From a bacterium BRH_c32 (GTDB lineage: Bacteria > Bacteroidota > Ignavibacteria > Ignavibacteriales > Melioribacteraceae), in NCBI GenBank assembly GCA_001516025.1, contig LOEU01000017.1, positions 1 through 64,000 of the forward strand: a stretch of 64,000 bases of DNA, given 5' to 3'. The translations under genes and the position numbers were made by a program. How positions within the stretch are numbered: position 1 is the first letter of the stretch; the number at the start of each line of letters is the position of its first letter. The notes under the pieces were generated by a model that worked only from the letters and a program-made list of their open reading frames with translations, did no database searches and was not told the DNA's origin. Shown piece after piece: positions 7,936-18,583 of this stretch.

Positions 7936-9660
7936 TTACGGTTCTATTCCAAGCTGAGAAAGGAGCTTATGCAGGTGGCTCCGGTTTATACCAAGTATCT
8001 TCGCCGCATCGGATTTCGATTTAACCTTTTTTAATATTTTACCTATATAAAGTTTCCGAAACTCTTCTTCGGCTTCCGATAATGTTTTTTCCAACGAAGC
8101 ACTGACAGTATCATCTTTCAAATCGACAATCTCTTGAGGAAGATCATCTATTGTTATTTCATTGGTCTTGGAAAGAATTACACTCCTCTGAATAATATTT
8201 TCTAATTCTCTAATATTTCCGGGAAATGAATATTGCTCTAATACATCAAGAGCTTCATCGCCAATTGTATATCTACTGCCGCTTTCGGAATGTTTAAGTA
8301 AGAAAAATTTTGCCAGCTCTTCAATATCATCTTTTCTTTCACGCAGCGAAGGAAGTTTTATTTCAATTACCTTAAGACGATAGTATAAATCCTCTCTGAA
8401 TAATTTATCTGCTATCATTTCCGATATATCTTTGTTGGTAGCGGCTATAAAACGCACGTTTATTTTCTTTGATGTAATTCCGCCGAGACGTTCGATCTCT
8501 CGAGTCTGGATTACACGCAATAGTTTTGCTTGAAGATTGATTGTCATTTCGCCAATTTCATCGAGGAATATCGTACCTCCATCAGCGGTTTCTAATCGTC
8601 CCGGCTTGCTTTTAATAGCACCGGTAAATGCACCCGTCTCATAACCGAATAACTCCGATTCAAGTAGATCAGCGGGAATAGCACCGCAATTAACGGCTAC
8701 AAAGGGCTTCTCTTTACGAGGTGAATTTTCATGAATTGCCTGTGCTAATAAATCTTTACCCGTTCCATTTTCTCCTAGTAGCAAAACCGAAGCATCACTT
8801 TCGGCTACCTTTGCAGAGAGCTTTAGAATTTCATATAGTTTTCTGCTCGACCCGATTATTCTGTCATAATTGAATTGACTTCTTAGTTCCATAAAATCGA
8901 TACAGCTTTTTTCTTGAAGTTTCTTTTCTAAATAATTTATCTCGAGCGAGACTTCCATTCCTCTTACTATCTGGCGAGCAAATGAAATTAGAAATGTTAA
9001 ATCTGTTTCTTTGAACGGTATATTCCTATTTCTTCTATCGATATAAACCACACCAAGAATTTTATTATTTGAAATTAAGGGGACACTTAATGCCGATGAA
9101 AGTTTTAGCGATATAACACTTAATTTATTTACAAGATCAGGGTGAGTATTAATATCATCTATCTTTAAAGGTTCTGATTTTTCTATTGTTTCGGCGATAA
9201 TTGATGTGCTTAATTCTTTTGCTGTTGGATCATTCTCGGGATCGAGATTCTTTGCTACTATCTTTTCTATCTGCTTCATTTCGTCCATTAATACAATGAA
9301 ACCTTCATCAGCATCTAATTCCTTAACCACAGTTTCGATTGCCGTTTCCATTAGTCTTCGCATATCGGTTTCCGATTGGAATTGAATTCCCGAAGCATAC
9401 AGCCGTTCCAAACGAATCTTTTCATTATTAAGCTTTGAAAAATTCGATTCAATTTTTTCGCACTCTTCAATAAGCTCTTTTATATCGTTGCTTATACCTC
9501 TATTAAAATCCATAATTTTTCTGAATAGGCGATCGATATCTTTTCCGAGTTCAGGAGTATCTTTCACTTTATTAGAAAGATCAACGAAACCTTGCGAAAG
9601 TTGGGAGACAAATTCACCGATTGATTTATTCAGTTGCTGATTTTTTATTTTAGTATCCAT
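7936..9660 (-). CDS. Sigma-54-dependent transcriptional activator with GAF sensor domain
   Basis: This 574-residue NtrC-type protein activates promoters that use RNA polymerase with sigma-54. Order of parts: helical N-terminus predicted to form a coiled coil (1-90), GAF domain (about 95-240) in place of a receiver, AAA+ ATPase (about 265-490) with Walker A GENGTGKD near residue 295, the sigma-54 contact loop GAFTGA near 343 and Walker B GGTIFLDEIGEM, then a Fis-type helix-turn-helix at the end (AAKILGINRSHLHKLLSQLG). It begins 11 bp after the stop of the kinase gene upstream, so the two are probably co-transcribed and the kinase may control it. With no receiver, input must come through GAF or the N-terminal helices. 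Confidence 0.92.
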   Translation of the reverse strand: MDTKIKNQQLNKSIGEFVSQLSQGFVDLSNKVKDTPELGKDIDRLFRKIMDFNRGISNDIKELIEECEKIESNFSKLNNEKIRLERLYASGIQFQSETDMRRLMETAIETVVKELDADEGFIVLMDEMKQIEKIVAKNLDPENDPTAKELSTSIIAETIEKSEPLKIDDINTHPDLVNKLSVISLKLSSALSVPLISNNKILGVVYIDRRNRNIPFKETDLTFLISFARQIVRGMEVSLEINYLEKKLQEKSCIDFMELRSQFNYDRIIGSSRKLYEILKLSAKVAESDASVLLLGENGTGKDLLAQAIHENSPRKEKPFVAVNCGAIPADLLESELFGYETGAFTGAIKSKPGRLETADGGTIFLDEIGEMTINLQAKLLRVIQTREIERLGGITSKKINVRFIAATNKDISEMIADKLFREDLYYRLKVIEIKLPSLRERKDDIEELAKFFLLKHSESGSRYTIGDEALDVLEQYSFPGNIRELENIIQRSVILSKTNEITIDDLPQEIVDLKDDTVSASLEKTLSEAEEEFRKLYIGKILKKVKSKSDAAKILGINRSHLHKLLSQLGIEP

Positions 9661-9671
9661 ATTCTCAACTA

Positions 9672-12600
9672 TTAGGAAAATTGATTTAACAAAATTAATA
9701 TTTCTTTGAATGATCCGTTTCTATCATCAGGATTTTTTTCTAAACATTTTTTAACAAAAGAATTTAGTTCAAGCGGAATCTCGGGATTGATTTCCTTTGG
9801 CTCAGGCGGTACGGTATTAAATATCGAATGTATAAGAGCAATCTCATTCTCTCCGGTAAATGGAAGTTTATTCGTGCACATTTGATAAGCTACTACACCA
9901 AAAGAAAAAATATCAGTCCTTTGATCCACCTGAACATTTGTTATTTGTTCCGGGGCTACATAGCCGAGAGTTCCTATAACCGTTCCGAGCGATGTCATAG
10001 TCGATACTAATGGCGATTTTGATAATCCAAAATCCATTATTCTTATATTTCCCGATTCATCAAACATTATGTTTTGTGATTTCAGATCACGATGCAAAAC
10101 ATTATTCTCGTGAATTAATTCCATCCCTTCGCTAATTTGTTTTAATATATTAATTATTTCAGTAGGGGGAATCGGAAAATTATTCTTTATATAATCATCT
10201 AAAGTTCCGCCACTTAAATATTCCATCGCAATAAAGCTATGTTTTTGCGTCTCGCCATATTCATAAACTTTAACAATATTTTTATGATCGAGAGATGAAA
10301 GAAGGCGTCCTTCCGAATTTAACCTTCTCTTATTTTCTTCATCCGAGACTAATTGTGAATTAAGAACTTTAATTGCCACAGTGTTCCCATTTTGCGAATC
10401 AATGGCTTTAAATACTTTTCCCATTCCGCCAATTCCGATTATCTCCGTTACCTTATAGTGCGAAATATAACTGCTCTCTTTTTTATCAATATATTGGGAA
10501 CCATAATAAATAAAGGCAACAAGGACTCCACCTAAAAAAAGAGGATTAAAAACAAGCGAAAAAACAAAACGATAATCGATCGTAAAATGAATCAATAATA
10601 AATAACCGAATACGAGAACTAATACAAAATACCATTTAGTTATAGTTTTATAAATCACTTTGTTCCTTGAGTAATAGTAGATGCCAGCGGTAATTAGCAA
10701 CAATAGCAGTAGTTTAATTATCTCTTGAACAAAATTTAATTTTAGTATAGACCGACTCAATGATTTATATATTTGAATAAAATTATGAGAAATAAAACTC
10801 GACTCGGTTACTTTATATAATTTACCAATATCGACTACGTCAATATTTTCTTTTATTCCCGATGGAAATTCTACAACTGCTTTATAATTATATTTGGGGT
10901 TAATTCCAAAATGAACAACGGGATTATTTTGTTGCGAGATAGGGCTATCGCCAAGACCGATACTTTTACGCGAACTATATATCAATTTATTCTCTTTATT
11001 AAATGCCGATAAGATAACCGAAGTCCCAATGCCGTCCCTATTGCTTAAATCAGCAATGATGCCAAACTTAACAAAATTTCTATTCGTTAAATTATTGCGG
11101 TAAAGAATTGCTCTATCACCTTTACCTAGCGATTCACGAGAGCTCCCGATAAATAAATCTTGATCACCATCATTATCAAAATCATTAAAAGAAGGATTGC
11201 CTATAAATGAAATACCGACATCTTTACCTACTTCTTCAAAATAGAACTCGGGAGAATTAATAAATAATCGTTCCCCGATAAAAAGATCTAACCAGCCATC
11301 ATTATTAATATCTTCAGCATTCAAAATTCCGTTTGATGGATCTTTATGCATAAGATCCATATCGAGACCAATTCCCGTTTTATCAATAAACGATGCATCC
11401 CCTTTATTTATAAGTACCGTAAGCCGGTCTTCGTTACTGAATGCAATAATATCAATAAATCCATCATTATTAATATCTTCGGATATTGATGAATAGAAAT
11501 TTCCGGCAATCCCGTTTTTAGCATAAAATGTTTCATCTTTCTTCTCTTTGAATTTGAAATCCCCTTTATTCAAAAAAAAGAATAGATGTTGATCTTTCTC
11601 ACCTGCTTTATATGTAAGCAAAATATCGATAAGTCCGTCATTATTATAGTCCGCAAGATTAGCCCCATAAGAACGATGATCGATTAATTTCTTCAATCCC
11701 GAATTTTTATAAACATTCTTAAACTTACCAACACCATTATTTTGAAAAAGCATATCGCCATAATTGTGGTTATATAGAAATATATCGAGATAGCCGTCAT
11801 TATTAAAATCGGCGGCTTTCATACCCGCTAATGGCAGATTATTTTGTATATAATCGAAATCAATTAATTTCTCTTCGCTCGGCTCGAAATCTAAATCACC
11901 ATCTCCAAATGAATAGGTATAATTAACGTCATCAAGGAGTTCGATTAAATCTTTATTTCCATCATTGTCGAAATCAGCGATTAATGCGGTATGACTCATT
12001 TTAATTTGATTTTTTTTATTCATATCGCGAGCCATTTCCGAGAAGATTCCATCACCTTGATTTTTATATACGATATTCGGAGCGGCTTCAGAAATTACAA
12101 AGAGATCAGCAGGTTCATCAATGCTATTACTAAAAAATATTCCGGCTATTCCATCTCTCCTTAAAGATGCTTGAGAAGTTACGTCGGTAAAAGAAAAATT
12201 TATACTCTGTGAATTGGTATAAATCCCGTTATATCCTATTACCCAAATACGAAATGAACCGTCATTATCTTTTATTATATCTATATCCGAGAAAAAATCA
12301 TCAAACACTTTTATCGATTCATTTTCAATCCATTTGCCTTCCTTTAATTCTAATAGTGTTGAGCGATCGCCTACTATCCAGGCTTTCTCTCTGCTAACTG
12401 CTTTTATAGAATATAACCCAACGCGAAAATTATTTTCAACAATTTCCCATTTACCATCGAGATAATTAAGAATAATACCTTTATCACCTACTATCCAACC
12501 GAAATCTTTATCCACCATTGAAATTTTACTTAACCCTGTTTCAACCGGTGATTTATATTTTCTCCAAGTTCCGTTTTCGTATTTAAGTATTACTCCGCTT

Positions 12601-13217
12601 TTTCCTACTGCCCACCCTTCATTATCGGAGACCATTTCAATGTCTTCGAGATCACCCTGCATATAATTTTCCCCTTCTTTTCTAAGAACGGGACTGAATT
12701 GAGTAACCCATTTTTTACCATCATAATAAACTATATTCCCTTGCTGACCAACAGCCCACGCCTTTCCACTCTTAGTAATAGAAAGCCCCATTAACATTGC
12801 ATAATCAATAGTATCCCACATCATTTTTGGTAGATTAATTCTCTCTTCTTTTCCATTTTTAATTGATGTTAGTATTGGTTGATACTTTCCCAAATGAGTT
12901 AGATGATTAATTACCCATACCGAACTATCGGGCAGCATCCCTAATTGAGGAGAATCAGAATAAGGATAATCAAATATTGGTTCCCAGCTTTTTCCATCGA
13001 AACGATATAAAACTCCCCTTACACTTTCGCCCTTTCCTCTTGAGACTGCAATTCCAAAATCTTTGCTATACATTTTTATTTTTGAACCTAAATCCAAAGA
13101 AGACTGCATAAACCAAACTTCATTTCTCGGTTTAATTGATTCGTTTTTGGAGTTTTGTTCTTTGCAGCTTATTATAGATATTATCGCAAGGACTAAAAGA
13201 AGAATTTTTTTCAACAT
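9672..13217 (-). CDS. Lipid-anchored propeller/FG-GAP/ASPIC protein with cytoplasmic Ser/Thr kinase
   Basis: This protein of about 1181 residues is an unusual receptor-kinase chimera. Parts in order: lipoprotein-like signal (LVLAIISIISC, Cys18); about five YCF48-like propeller repeats of the form WAVGKSGVILKYENGTW (about 130-320); six FG-GAP/VCBS repeats with calcium loops such as DFDNDGNKD (about 400-690); an ASPIC/UnbV-type domain (about 700-790); three membrane spans (about 825-905); and a complete Hanks-type kinase (about 915-1181) with GIGGMGKVF, VAIKVL, HRDLKSQN, DFGLSK and APEQ. An exported N-terminus plus three spans puts the kinase in the cytoplasm. I took the ATG at 13217, which starts the signal directly; the longer frame begins at a TTG. 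It is followed after 11 bp by the sigma-54 activator. Confidence 0.88.
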   Translation of the reverse strand: MLKKILLLVLAIISIISCKEQNSKNESIKPRNEVWFMQSSLDLGSKIKMYSKDFGIAVSRGKGESVRGVLYRFDGKSWEPIFDYPYSDSPQLGMLPDSSVWVINHLTHLGKYQPILTSIKNGKEERINLPKMMWDTIDYAMLMGLSITKSGKAWAVGQQGNIVYYDGKKWVTQFSPVLRKEGENYMQGDLEDIEMVSDNEGWAVGKSGVILKYENGTWRKYKSPVETGLSKISMVDKDFGWIVGDKGIILNYLDGKWEIVENNFRVGLYSIKAVSREKAWIVGDRSTLLELKEGKWIENESIKVFDDFFSDIDIIKDNDGSFRIWVIGYNGIYTNSQSINFSFTDVTSQASLRRDGIAGIFFSNSIDEPADLFVISEAAPNIVYKNQGDGIFSEMARDMNKKNQIKMSHTALIADFDNDGNKDLIELLDDVNYTYSFGDGDLDFEPSEEKLIDFDYIQNNLPLAGMKAADFNNDGYLDIFLYNHNYGDMLFQNNGVGKFKNVYKNSGLKKLIDHRSYGANLADYNNDGLIDILLTYKAGEKDQHLFFFLNKGDFKFKEKKDETFYAKNGIAGNFYSSISEDINNDGFIDIIAFSNEDRLTVLINKGDASFIDKTGIGLDMDLMHKDPSNGILNAEDINNDGWLDLFIGERLFINSPEFYFEEVGKDVGISFIGNPSFNDFDNDGDQDLFIGSSRESLGKGDRAILYRNNLTNRNFVKFGIIADLSNRDGIGTSVILSAFNKENKLIYSSRKSIGLGDSPISQQNNPVVHFGINPKYNYKAVVEFPSGIKENIDVVDIGKLYKVTESSFISHNFIQIYKSLSRSILKLNFVQEIIKLLLLLLITAGIYYYSRNKVIYKTITKWYFVLVLVFGYLLLIHFTIDYRFVFSLVFNPLFLGGVLVAFIYYGSQYIDKKESSYISHYKVTEIIGIGGMGKVFKAIDSQNGNTVAIKVLNSQLVSDEENKRRLNSEGRLLSSLDHKNIVKVYEYGETQKHSFIAMEYLSGGTLDDYIKNNFPIPPTEIINILKQISEGMELIHENNVLHRDLKSQNIMFDESGNIRIMDFGLSKSPLVSTMTSLGTVIGTLGYVAPEQITNVQVDQRTDIFSFGVVAYQMCTNKLPFTGENEIALIHSIFNTVPPEPKEINPEIPLELNSFVKKCLEKNPDDRNGSFKEILILLNQFS

Positions 13218-13353
13218 AACCTTTAGTTTTGTTTGTGAAATTAATAATAACAATTAGTAACAGTATTTTATATATCCTTTATCACAAATAAAAGATTCTT
13301 AATCTTTTTTTGATTATTTTTTGAACATTGATAATAACAAATAATTCTAATAT

Positions 13354-13905
13354 ATGAAAGAAATAAGCGTTTCAAATCCCTGGCATTCGGTAAAAGTAGG
13401 TAACTTAGCCCCTCAAGTAGTAAATACAATAATCGAAATACCAAAAGGTTCAAAAGCTAAATATGAATTAGATAAAGAGAGCGGATTAATAAAACTCGAT
13501 CGAGTTCTCTTCTCCGCAGTTCATTATCCAGCTAATTATGGATTTATTCCACGCACACTCGGTGATGATAACGATCCGCTTGACGTGCTTGTGATGTGTT
13601 CTATCGATGTGGATCCTCTTTGTATGATCGAAGCAAAGATTATCGGCTTGATGGAGATGATTGATGAGAACGAAAAAGACGATAAGATTATTGCCGTAGC
13701 AAATAACGATATCTCCGTTAATTATATAGACGATATGAGTATGCTTCCTCCTCATACTACTATTCAGCTTCAAAGATTTTTTGAAGATTATAAAAAATTA
13801 GAACATAAGAATGTGATTGTAGATCGTTTCCTTGGAAAAGAGGAAGCATATAAAGTTATTGAAGAAGGAATTGCTCTTTATAATGAAACCTTTGGAGTAC
13901 AATAA
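13354..13905 (+). CDS. ppa: Inorganic pyrophosphatase (family I)
   Basis: This 183-residue soluble enzyme hydrolyses pyrophosphate to two phosphates and so drives biosynthetic reactions forward. The family I signature DDNDPLDVL, which holds the metal-binding aspartates, is present, along with KYELDKESG and the strand AVHYPANYGFIPRT. Length is normal for the bacterial hexameric form. It is read divergently from the kinase gene, with about 135 bp between, and converges on an amino-acid permease gene. The ribosome-binding site is weak, as is common in this AT-rich genome. Confidence 0.95.
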   Translation: MKEISVSNPWHSVKVGNLAPQVVNTIIEIPKGSKAKYELDKESGLIKLDRVLFSAVHYPANYGFIPRTLGDDNDPLDVLVMCSIDVDPLCMIEAKIIGLMEMIDENEKDDKIIAVANNDISVNYIDDMSMLPPHTTIQLQRFFEDYKKLEHKNVIVDRFLGKEEAYKVIEEGIALYNETFGVQ

Positions 13906-14036
13906 GAGCTAGTTCTCAGCTACTATCCATTATTTGTAAAATTGCCAAATAGCTCTAATTGGTTAAATGATTTTTGTGTTTTGCTGAATTAGTATAACAT
14001 TGTAGATTACCAACCTGGGCAAAATTGGTAAATCCG

Positions 14037-15440
14037 CTATTTGTCTTTCTTATTCCAATAAAAATAGAATGGAAGTCCGATAGTTATAAGCATTAATCCC
14101 ATCATTGCATTTTCTGTATCTGCATAGACAGAATTAAGCAAAAACAAGAAAGAGAAGATTACAAAAATCATCGGGGTATATGGGTATCCCCATACTTTAT
14201 AGTAGCGTTCTGAACTTCCCATCTTTTTTCTAAGAACAAATACGCCATAAGCTCCGAGCATATAAAAAAGCCACGATGCAAAAATTACATAATCGGTAAT
14301 GGTATCAAACGAACCCGATAAAACCAATACTGAAGACCAGATACCTTGAACTACAAGCGAAACGTGAGGGGTATTATATTTTGGATGTATCTTTCCTAAT
14401 CCCTTAAAAAATAGTTTGTTTTCAGACATTGCATATTGAACACGGGCTGTTGCTAAGATACTTCCGTTTAATGCGCCGAACGTAGAGATAATAACTGCAA
14501 TCGAGACTATCGATCCGCCCGAACTTCCAAATATCTTTTCTGCTGCCGATGCAGCTACTAAAGGCGATTTTGATATCTCTTCAATCGGCATTACATATAG
14601 ATAAGCGAGATTAATAATAACATACACACCAATCACAATTAGAGTGCCGAATAATAAACCGAGCGAAACATTCTTTTGTGCGTTTTTCACTTCACCCGAG
14701 ACAAAAGTTAAATTATTCCATCCGTCATAAGCCCAGAACGCACCGGCAAGTGCTAACCCAATCATCGATATTAAATTACCGCTTACGTGCGGCTCAAGAG
14801 CAAAATTATTATAAACGTTCGATAAGGATCCCTGACCGAAGAAGAAAAGAAGGAAGGATAAAATTAATATTGTCCCGATTTTTACAAAAGTAACAAAAGT
14901 CTGAACTCCGCCTCCGAAGACCACACCGACATAATTAACGGCAGTTAAAAATAGTATTACTAATATTGCTATAAACTTAGTTCCAAAATTAACTAATGGA
15001 TAAATTTCTCCGATTGCAGGTAAATAGAAATGCATATCGGTAAAAATTTTGGGGAGTTCGGGGAATTTTATAAAGTAACCGACATATTCGGCGAAGGCAT
15101 AAGCGATAGCTGCTTGACTGCCGGTTTGGATAACTGCAAGCACCGACCAACCGTATAGATAAGCAGTAAACTTGCCATACATCTCTTTGAAATAAATAAA
15201 TTGTCCGCCTGTATTCGGCAATATGCTCGATATCTCGGCATTGATTGCAGCACCGATTAATGTAATTAATCCCGCACCTACCCATACAAGTATCATAAGT
15301 TCGGGGGACATTAATTGCTCTGCTATTGAAGACGGCTTCCTAAAAATTCCCGAGCCAATCATCGATCCAGCTACAAGCATAATTGCGGCAACGAGACCAA
15401 GTCCCCTTACCAATTCATTTTTTGAATTTCCTTTAATCAT
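14037..15440 (-). CDS. APC-superfamily amino-acid permease
   Basis: This 467-residue inner-membrane protein has about 12 predicted spans. The first span carries the APC hallmark VAGSMIGSGIFRKPSSIA, which forms the unwound substrate-binding helix, and ILPNTGGQFIYFKEMYG follows spans 2-3. Layout matches LAT/APA-type amino-acid transporters, which move amino acids by exchange or proton symport. The specific substrate cannot be read from the sequence. It is divergent from the DAACS symporter gene with a 73-bp shared upstream region. Confidence 0.88.
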   Translation of the reverse strand: MIKGNSKNELVRGLGLVAAIMLVAGSMIGSGIFRKPSSIAEQLMSPELMILVWVGAGLITLIGAAINAEISSILPNTGGQFIYFKEMYGKFTAYLYGWSVLAVIQTGSQAAIAYAFAEYVGYFIKFPELPKIFTDMHFYLPAIGEIYPLVNFGTKFIAILVILFLTAVNYVGVVFGGGVQTFVTFVKIGTILILSFLLFFFGQGSLSNVYNNFALEPHVSGNLISMIGLALAGAFWAYDGWNNLTFVSGEVKNAQKNVSLGLLFGTLIVIGVYVIINLAYLYVMPIEEISKSPLVAASAAEKIFGSSGGSIVSIAVIISTFGALNGSILATARVQYAMSENKLFFKGLGKIHPKYNTPHVSLVVQGIWSSVLVLSGSFDTITDYVIFASWLFYMLGAYGVFVLRKKMGSSERYYKVWGYPYTPMIFVIFSFLFLLNSVYADTENAMMGLMLITIGLPFYFYWNKKDK

Positions 15441-15513
15441 ATTTATTTCTTCAAAAAAATTGTTTTGAAGATAAGGAAAAATTAAATTAACTACTCAAAT
15501 AAAAAATGATACT

Positions 15514-16761
15514 ATGAAAATAAAAATGCCCAAGCTACATAATCAGATAATTTTTGCATTAATAGCAGGGGCTTTGTTTGGTTCGATAACTGATTATGGC
15601 GTTGAAATTAAATGGCTCGGAGATATTTTTATTCGTCTCCTCAATATGGTTGCCGTGCCTTTGGTTCTTTCCTCATTAATTGTCGGCTCTGCAAGTCTTG
15701 GCGATATCCGAAAATTTACCCGCATCGGAGGAAAGACGATCTCTTTCTATATGATTACTACAGGAATTGCTGTTACAATCGGTTTAGTACTGGCGAATAT
15801 TATACGTCCCGGCGAGATAATGAATGCCGATACGAAAGAAAATCTTTTCTCTGCTTATCAGAATGATGCCGCTAATACTCTCCATAATAAAATTGATTAT
15901 AGCATTACCGATCAGATCGTAAATCTTGTACCTAAAAATCCATTCGGAGCTATTGCACAAAGTGAAATGATTCAGATAGTTTTCTTCGCTGTTTTACTCG
16001 GTATGGTTCTAACAATGATTAATAAAGAAAAATCTTCTCCTGTAATTAATTTTTTCGATGGACTTAGCGAAGCAATGATTAAGCTCGTAGAATTAGTTAT
16101 GTACACCGCACCCATCGGAGTCTTTGCATTAATAGCTGCCACAGTTTCTCAATTTGGTTATGAAATTCTTCAGACCTTAATTTGGTATTCGTTGACTGTA
16201 TTGATCGGATTTGCTATTCATACATTTGTTGTTTATTCATCTATCATAAAAATATTTACAAAAATAAAGCCGTTGAAGTTTTTCAAAGCAATTCGTGAAG
16301 CTCATGCAATTGCATTTAGTACCAGTTCATCGGCTGCCACTTTGCCCGTTAATATGGAATGCTGCCAAGAAAATCTCGGTATCTCGAAAAGCATTACAAG
16401 CTTTGTTCTACCGCTTGGCGCAACAATTAATATGGATGGCACGGCGTTATATCAGGGTGTTGCTGCCGTATTCATTGCACAAGTTTATGGAATGGATTTA
16501 AATTTAGCTCAACAGGCGACCGTTGTTTTTACAGCCGTATTAGCATCTATCGGAACAGCACCTGTTCCCGGCGTGGGAATAATTATGCTTGCAATAATTC
16601 TCAAGTCAGTTGGAGTTCCCGAAGAAGGTATTGCTTTAATTATCGGAGTAGATAGAATTTTAGATATGTGCAGGACGGTTACAAACATTACCGGTGATGC
16701 AGCCGTTGCTGCTGCAATTGCCACATCTGAAAATGAAATAAATTTGAGCAAAATAGAATAA
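15514..16761 (+). CDS. Dicarboxylate/amino acid:cation symporter (DAACS family)
   Basis: This 415-residue protein belongs to the GltP/DctA/GltPh family, which imports acidic amino acids or C4-dicarboxylates with sodium or protons. Family marks are visible: the serine-rich loop AFSTSSSAATLPVN, the unwound span INMDGTALYQGVAAVFIAQ, and GTAPVPGVGIIML near the second hairpin. Length is standard. It is followed after one base by kup, so the two transporters are probably one transcript. Whether glutamate, aspartate or a dicarboxylate is carried cannot be said. Confidence 0.92.
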   Translation: MKIKMPKLHNQIIFALIAGALFGSITDYGVEIKWLGDIFIRLLNMVAVPLVLSSLIVGSASLGDIRKFTRIGGKTISFYMITTGIAVTIGLVLANIIRPGEIMNADTKENLFSAYQNDAANTLHNKIDYSITDQIVNLVPKNPFGAIAQSEMIQIVFFAVLLGMVLTMINKEKSSPVINFFDGLSEAMIKLVELVMYTAPIGVFALIAATVSQFGYEILQTLIWYSLTVLIGFAIHTFVVYSSIIKIFTKIKPLKFFKAIREAHAIAFSTSSSAATLPVNMECCQENLGISKSITSFVLPLGATINMDGTALYQGVAAVFIAQVYGMDLNLAQQATVVFTAVLASIGTAPVPGVGIIMLAIILKSVGVPEEGIALIIGVDRILDMCRTVTNITGDAAVAAAIATSENEINLSKIE

Positions 16762-16762
16762 C

Positions 16763-18583
16763 ATGGATAAATCACATTCTCATACCGGATTCGGATCGAT
16801 AGTTAAGGCTATGGGTCTTGTTTTTGGTGATATCGGTACTAGTCCGATATATACACTCACGGTTATTCTTTTGCTTACCGCCCCCACTCACGATAATATA
16901 ATGGGAATACTCTCTCTTATATTCTGGACTCTTATCATTCTTGTTACATTGGAATATGCGATTCTTGCAATGAGTCTTAGCTCCAAAGGTGAAGGAGGAA
17001 CGATTGTATTAAAAGAAATTCTTACAAGTAAAATTAAATCGGGACGCAAAATTGCATTCGTTACATTTCTTGGTTTTATAGGTGTTTCTCTTCTAATGGG
17101 CGATGGAGTTATTACTCCGGCAATCTCAATTCTTTCTGCGGTAGAAGGTCTTGAACTCATTCCCGGTATAGGTCATATAAGTGAAAATACCATTATCATT
17201 ATTACTATTGCAATTACAATACTCCTCTTTACAGTTCAATCGAAGGGTACGGATAAAGTGGCATCATCGTTCGGGCCTATAATGATTATATGGTTCTTAG
17301 CTCTTTTTATATCGGGCATCGTTTCTTTATCATCATATCCGGGAATTATTTTTGCGATGAGCCCACACTATGCAGTTGAATTTTTTATCAATAATGGCTG
17401 GTCAGGATTTTTCGTTTTATCGGAAGTAATATTATGTGCTACGGGAGGCGAAGCAATTTATGCCGATATGGGTCATCTCGGAAGCGAACCAATTAGAAAA
17501 GCGTGGTACTTTGTTTTCTTCGCACTTATAATAAATTATTTCGGTCAGGGTGTTTTTGCATTAAGTCATGCTCAACCTACAAATATTCTTTTTAGTATGA
17601 TAAAATCGCAGGCGGAATTTTTATATATTCCGTTTCTTATACTTACTTTATTGGCAACAATCATCGCTTCTCAAGCGATGATAAGTGCAATATTCTCACT
17701 TGTCTATCAAGGCATTAGAACCCATATAATGCCATTAATGAAGATTAAATATACCTCAGAAGACTTAAAATCGCAGATCTATATTAATGCGGTTAATTGG
17801 GGTATGCTTGCAGCAGTAATCTTAATGATTTTAGTTTTTAGAAAATCATCTAATCTTGCCGCCGCTTATGGATTCGCTGTTACTGCTACAATGGCAATAA
17901 GCGGACTTTTTATGATCTTTATTTTCAGCATGCTGCGTAATAAATTAAAATTATTTCTCGTTAGCATTGTCTTTATAGTTAATGTTGCCTTTGTTGCCGC
18001 AGTTACTACAAAAATTCCTCATGGCGGTTATTGGTCTATTATTATTGCTTCCATTCCTTTATTTACAATCTGGCTATGGACTTATGGCAATAATGCAATG
18101 AGAAAATCATTCCGCTCTCTGCCAATTGATACTTTCCTTACAAGCTACGAACAGATTTACGAACTTGGAAATAATATTAAGGGAACGGCTGTATTTTTTG
18201 CTCGTGATCTTGATATGGTGCCTCCTTATATCGTACATACAATTATTAGAGGCAATATTATTTACGAACATAATATTATTGTATCGGTTGTTACAATGGA
18301 TAAACCATTCGGCATTCAAAAACTTTTTATTCCCGATATAGCGGAAGGTCTTTCGGGCGTTGAGATTCAGATTGGTTATATGCAGTTAGCCAACGTACAT
18401 AAAATTATTAAAGAATTAGATGTTGATCCGAAAGTGATTTTTTATGGAGTGGATGATATTCATGCTAAGCGTTTCTTGATGAAACTATTTGCAGTTATTA
18501 AAAGAGCGACTCCTAATTTTGTTCAGTTCTATGAACTGCCATATAACAAACTTCACGGTGTGGTTACACGCTTAGAGATTTAA
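16763..18583 (+). CDS. kup: Kup-type potassium transporter
   Basis: This 606-residue protein is a Kup/HAK/KT potassium uptake system, a proton-coupled potassium importer of the inner membrane. The N-terminal signature GLVFGDIGTSPIYTL and the following KGEGGTIVLKEIL are diagnostic. About 12 spans cover residues 15-450, and a cytoplasmic C-terminal domain covers about 460-606. It starts one base after the stop of the symporter gene (TAA-C-ATG), so translation is probably coupled. Length is close to the E. coli protein (622). Confidence 0.96.
   Translation: MDKSHSHTGFGSIVKAMGLVFGDIGTSPIYTLTVILLLTAPTHDNIMGILSLIFWTLIILVTLEYAILAMSLSSKGEGGTIVLKEILTSKIKSGRKIAFVTFLGFIGVSLLMGDGVITPAISILSAVEGLELIPGIGHISENTIIIITIAITILLFTVQSKGTDKVASSFGPIMIIWFLALFISGIVSLSSYPGIIFAMSPHYAVEFFINNGWSGFFVLSEVILCATGGEAIYADMGHLGSEPIRKAWYFVFFALIINYFGQGVFALSHAQPTNILFSMIKSQAEFLYIPFLILTLLATIIASQAMISAIFSLVYQGIRTHIMPLMKIKYTSEDLKSQIYINAVNWGMLAAVILMILVFRKSSNLAAAYGFAVTATMAISGLFMIFIFSMLRNKLKLFLVSIVFIVNVAFVAAVTTKIPHGGYWSIIIASIPLFTIWLWTYGNNAMRKSFRSLPIDTFLTSYEQIYELGNNIKGTAVFFARDLDMVPPYIVHTIIRGNIIYEHNIIVSVVTMDKPFGIQKLFIPDIAEGLSGVEIQIGYMQLANVHKIIKELDVDPKVIFYGVDDIHAKRFLMKLFAVIKRATPNFVQFYELPYNKLHGVVTRLEI

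Noticed and set aside
14007-14031. Hairpin between ppa and the permease gene
   Set aside because: Only a 7-bp stem with a large loop and no T run; not convincing as a terminator.
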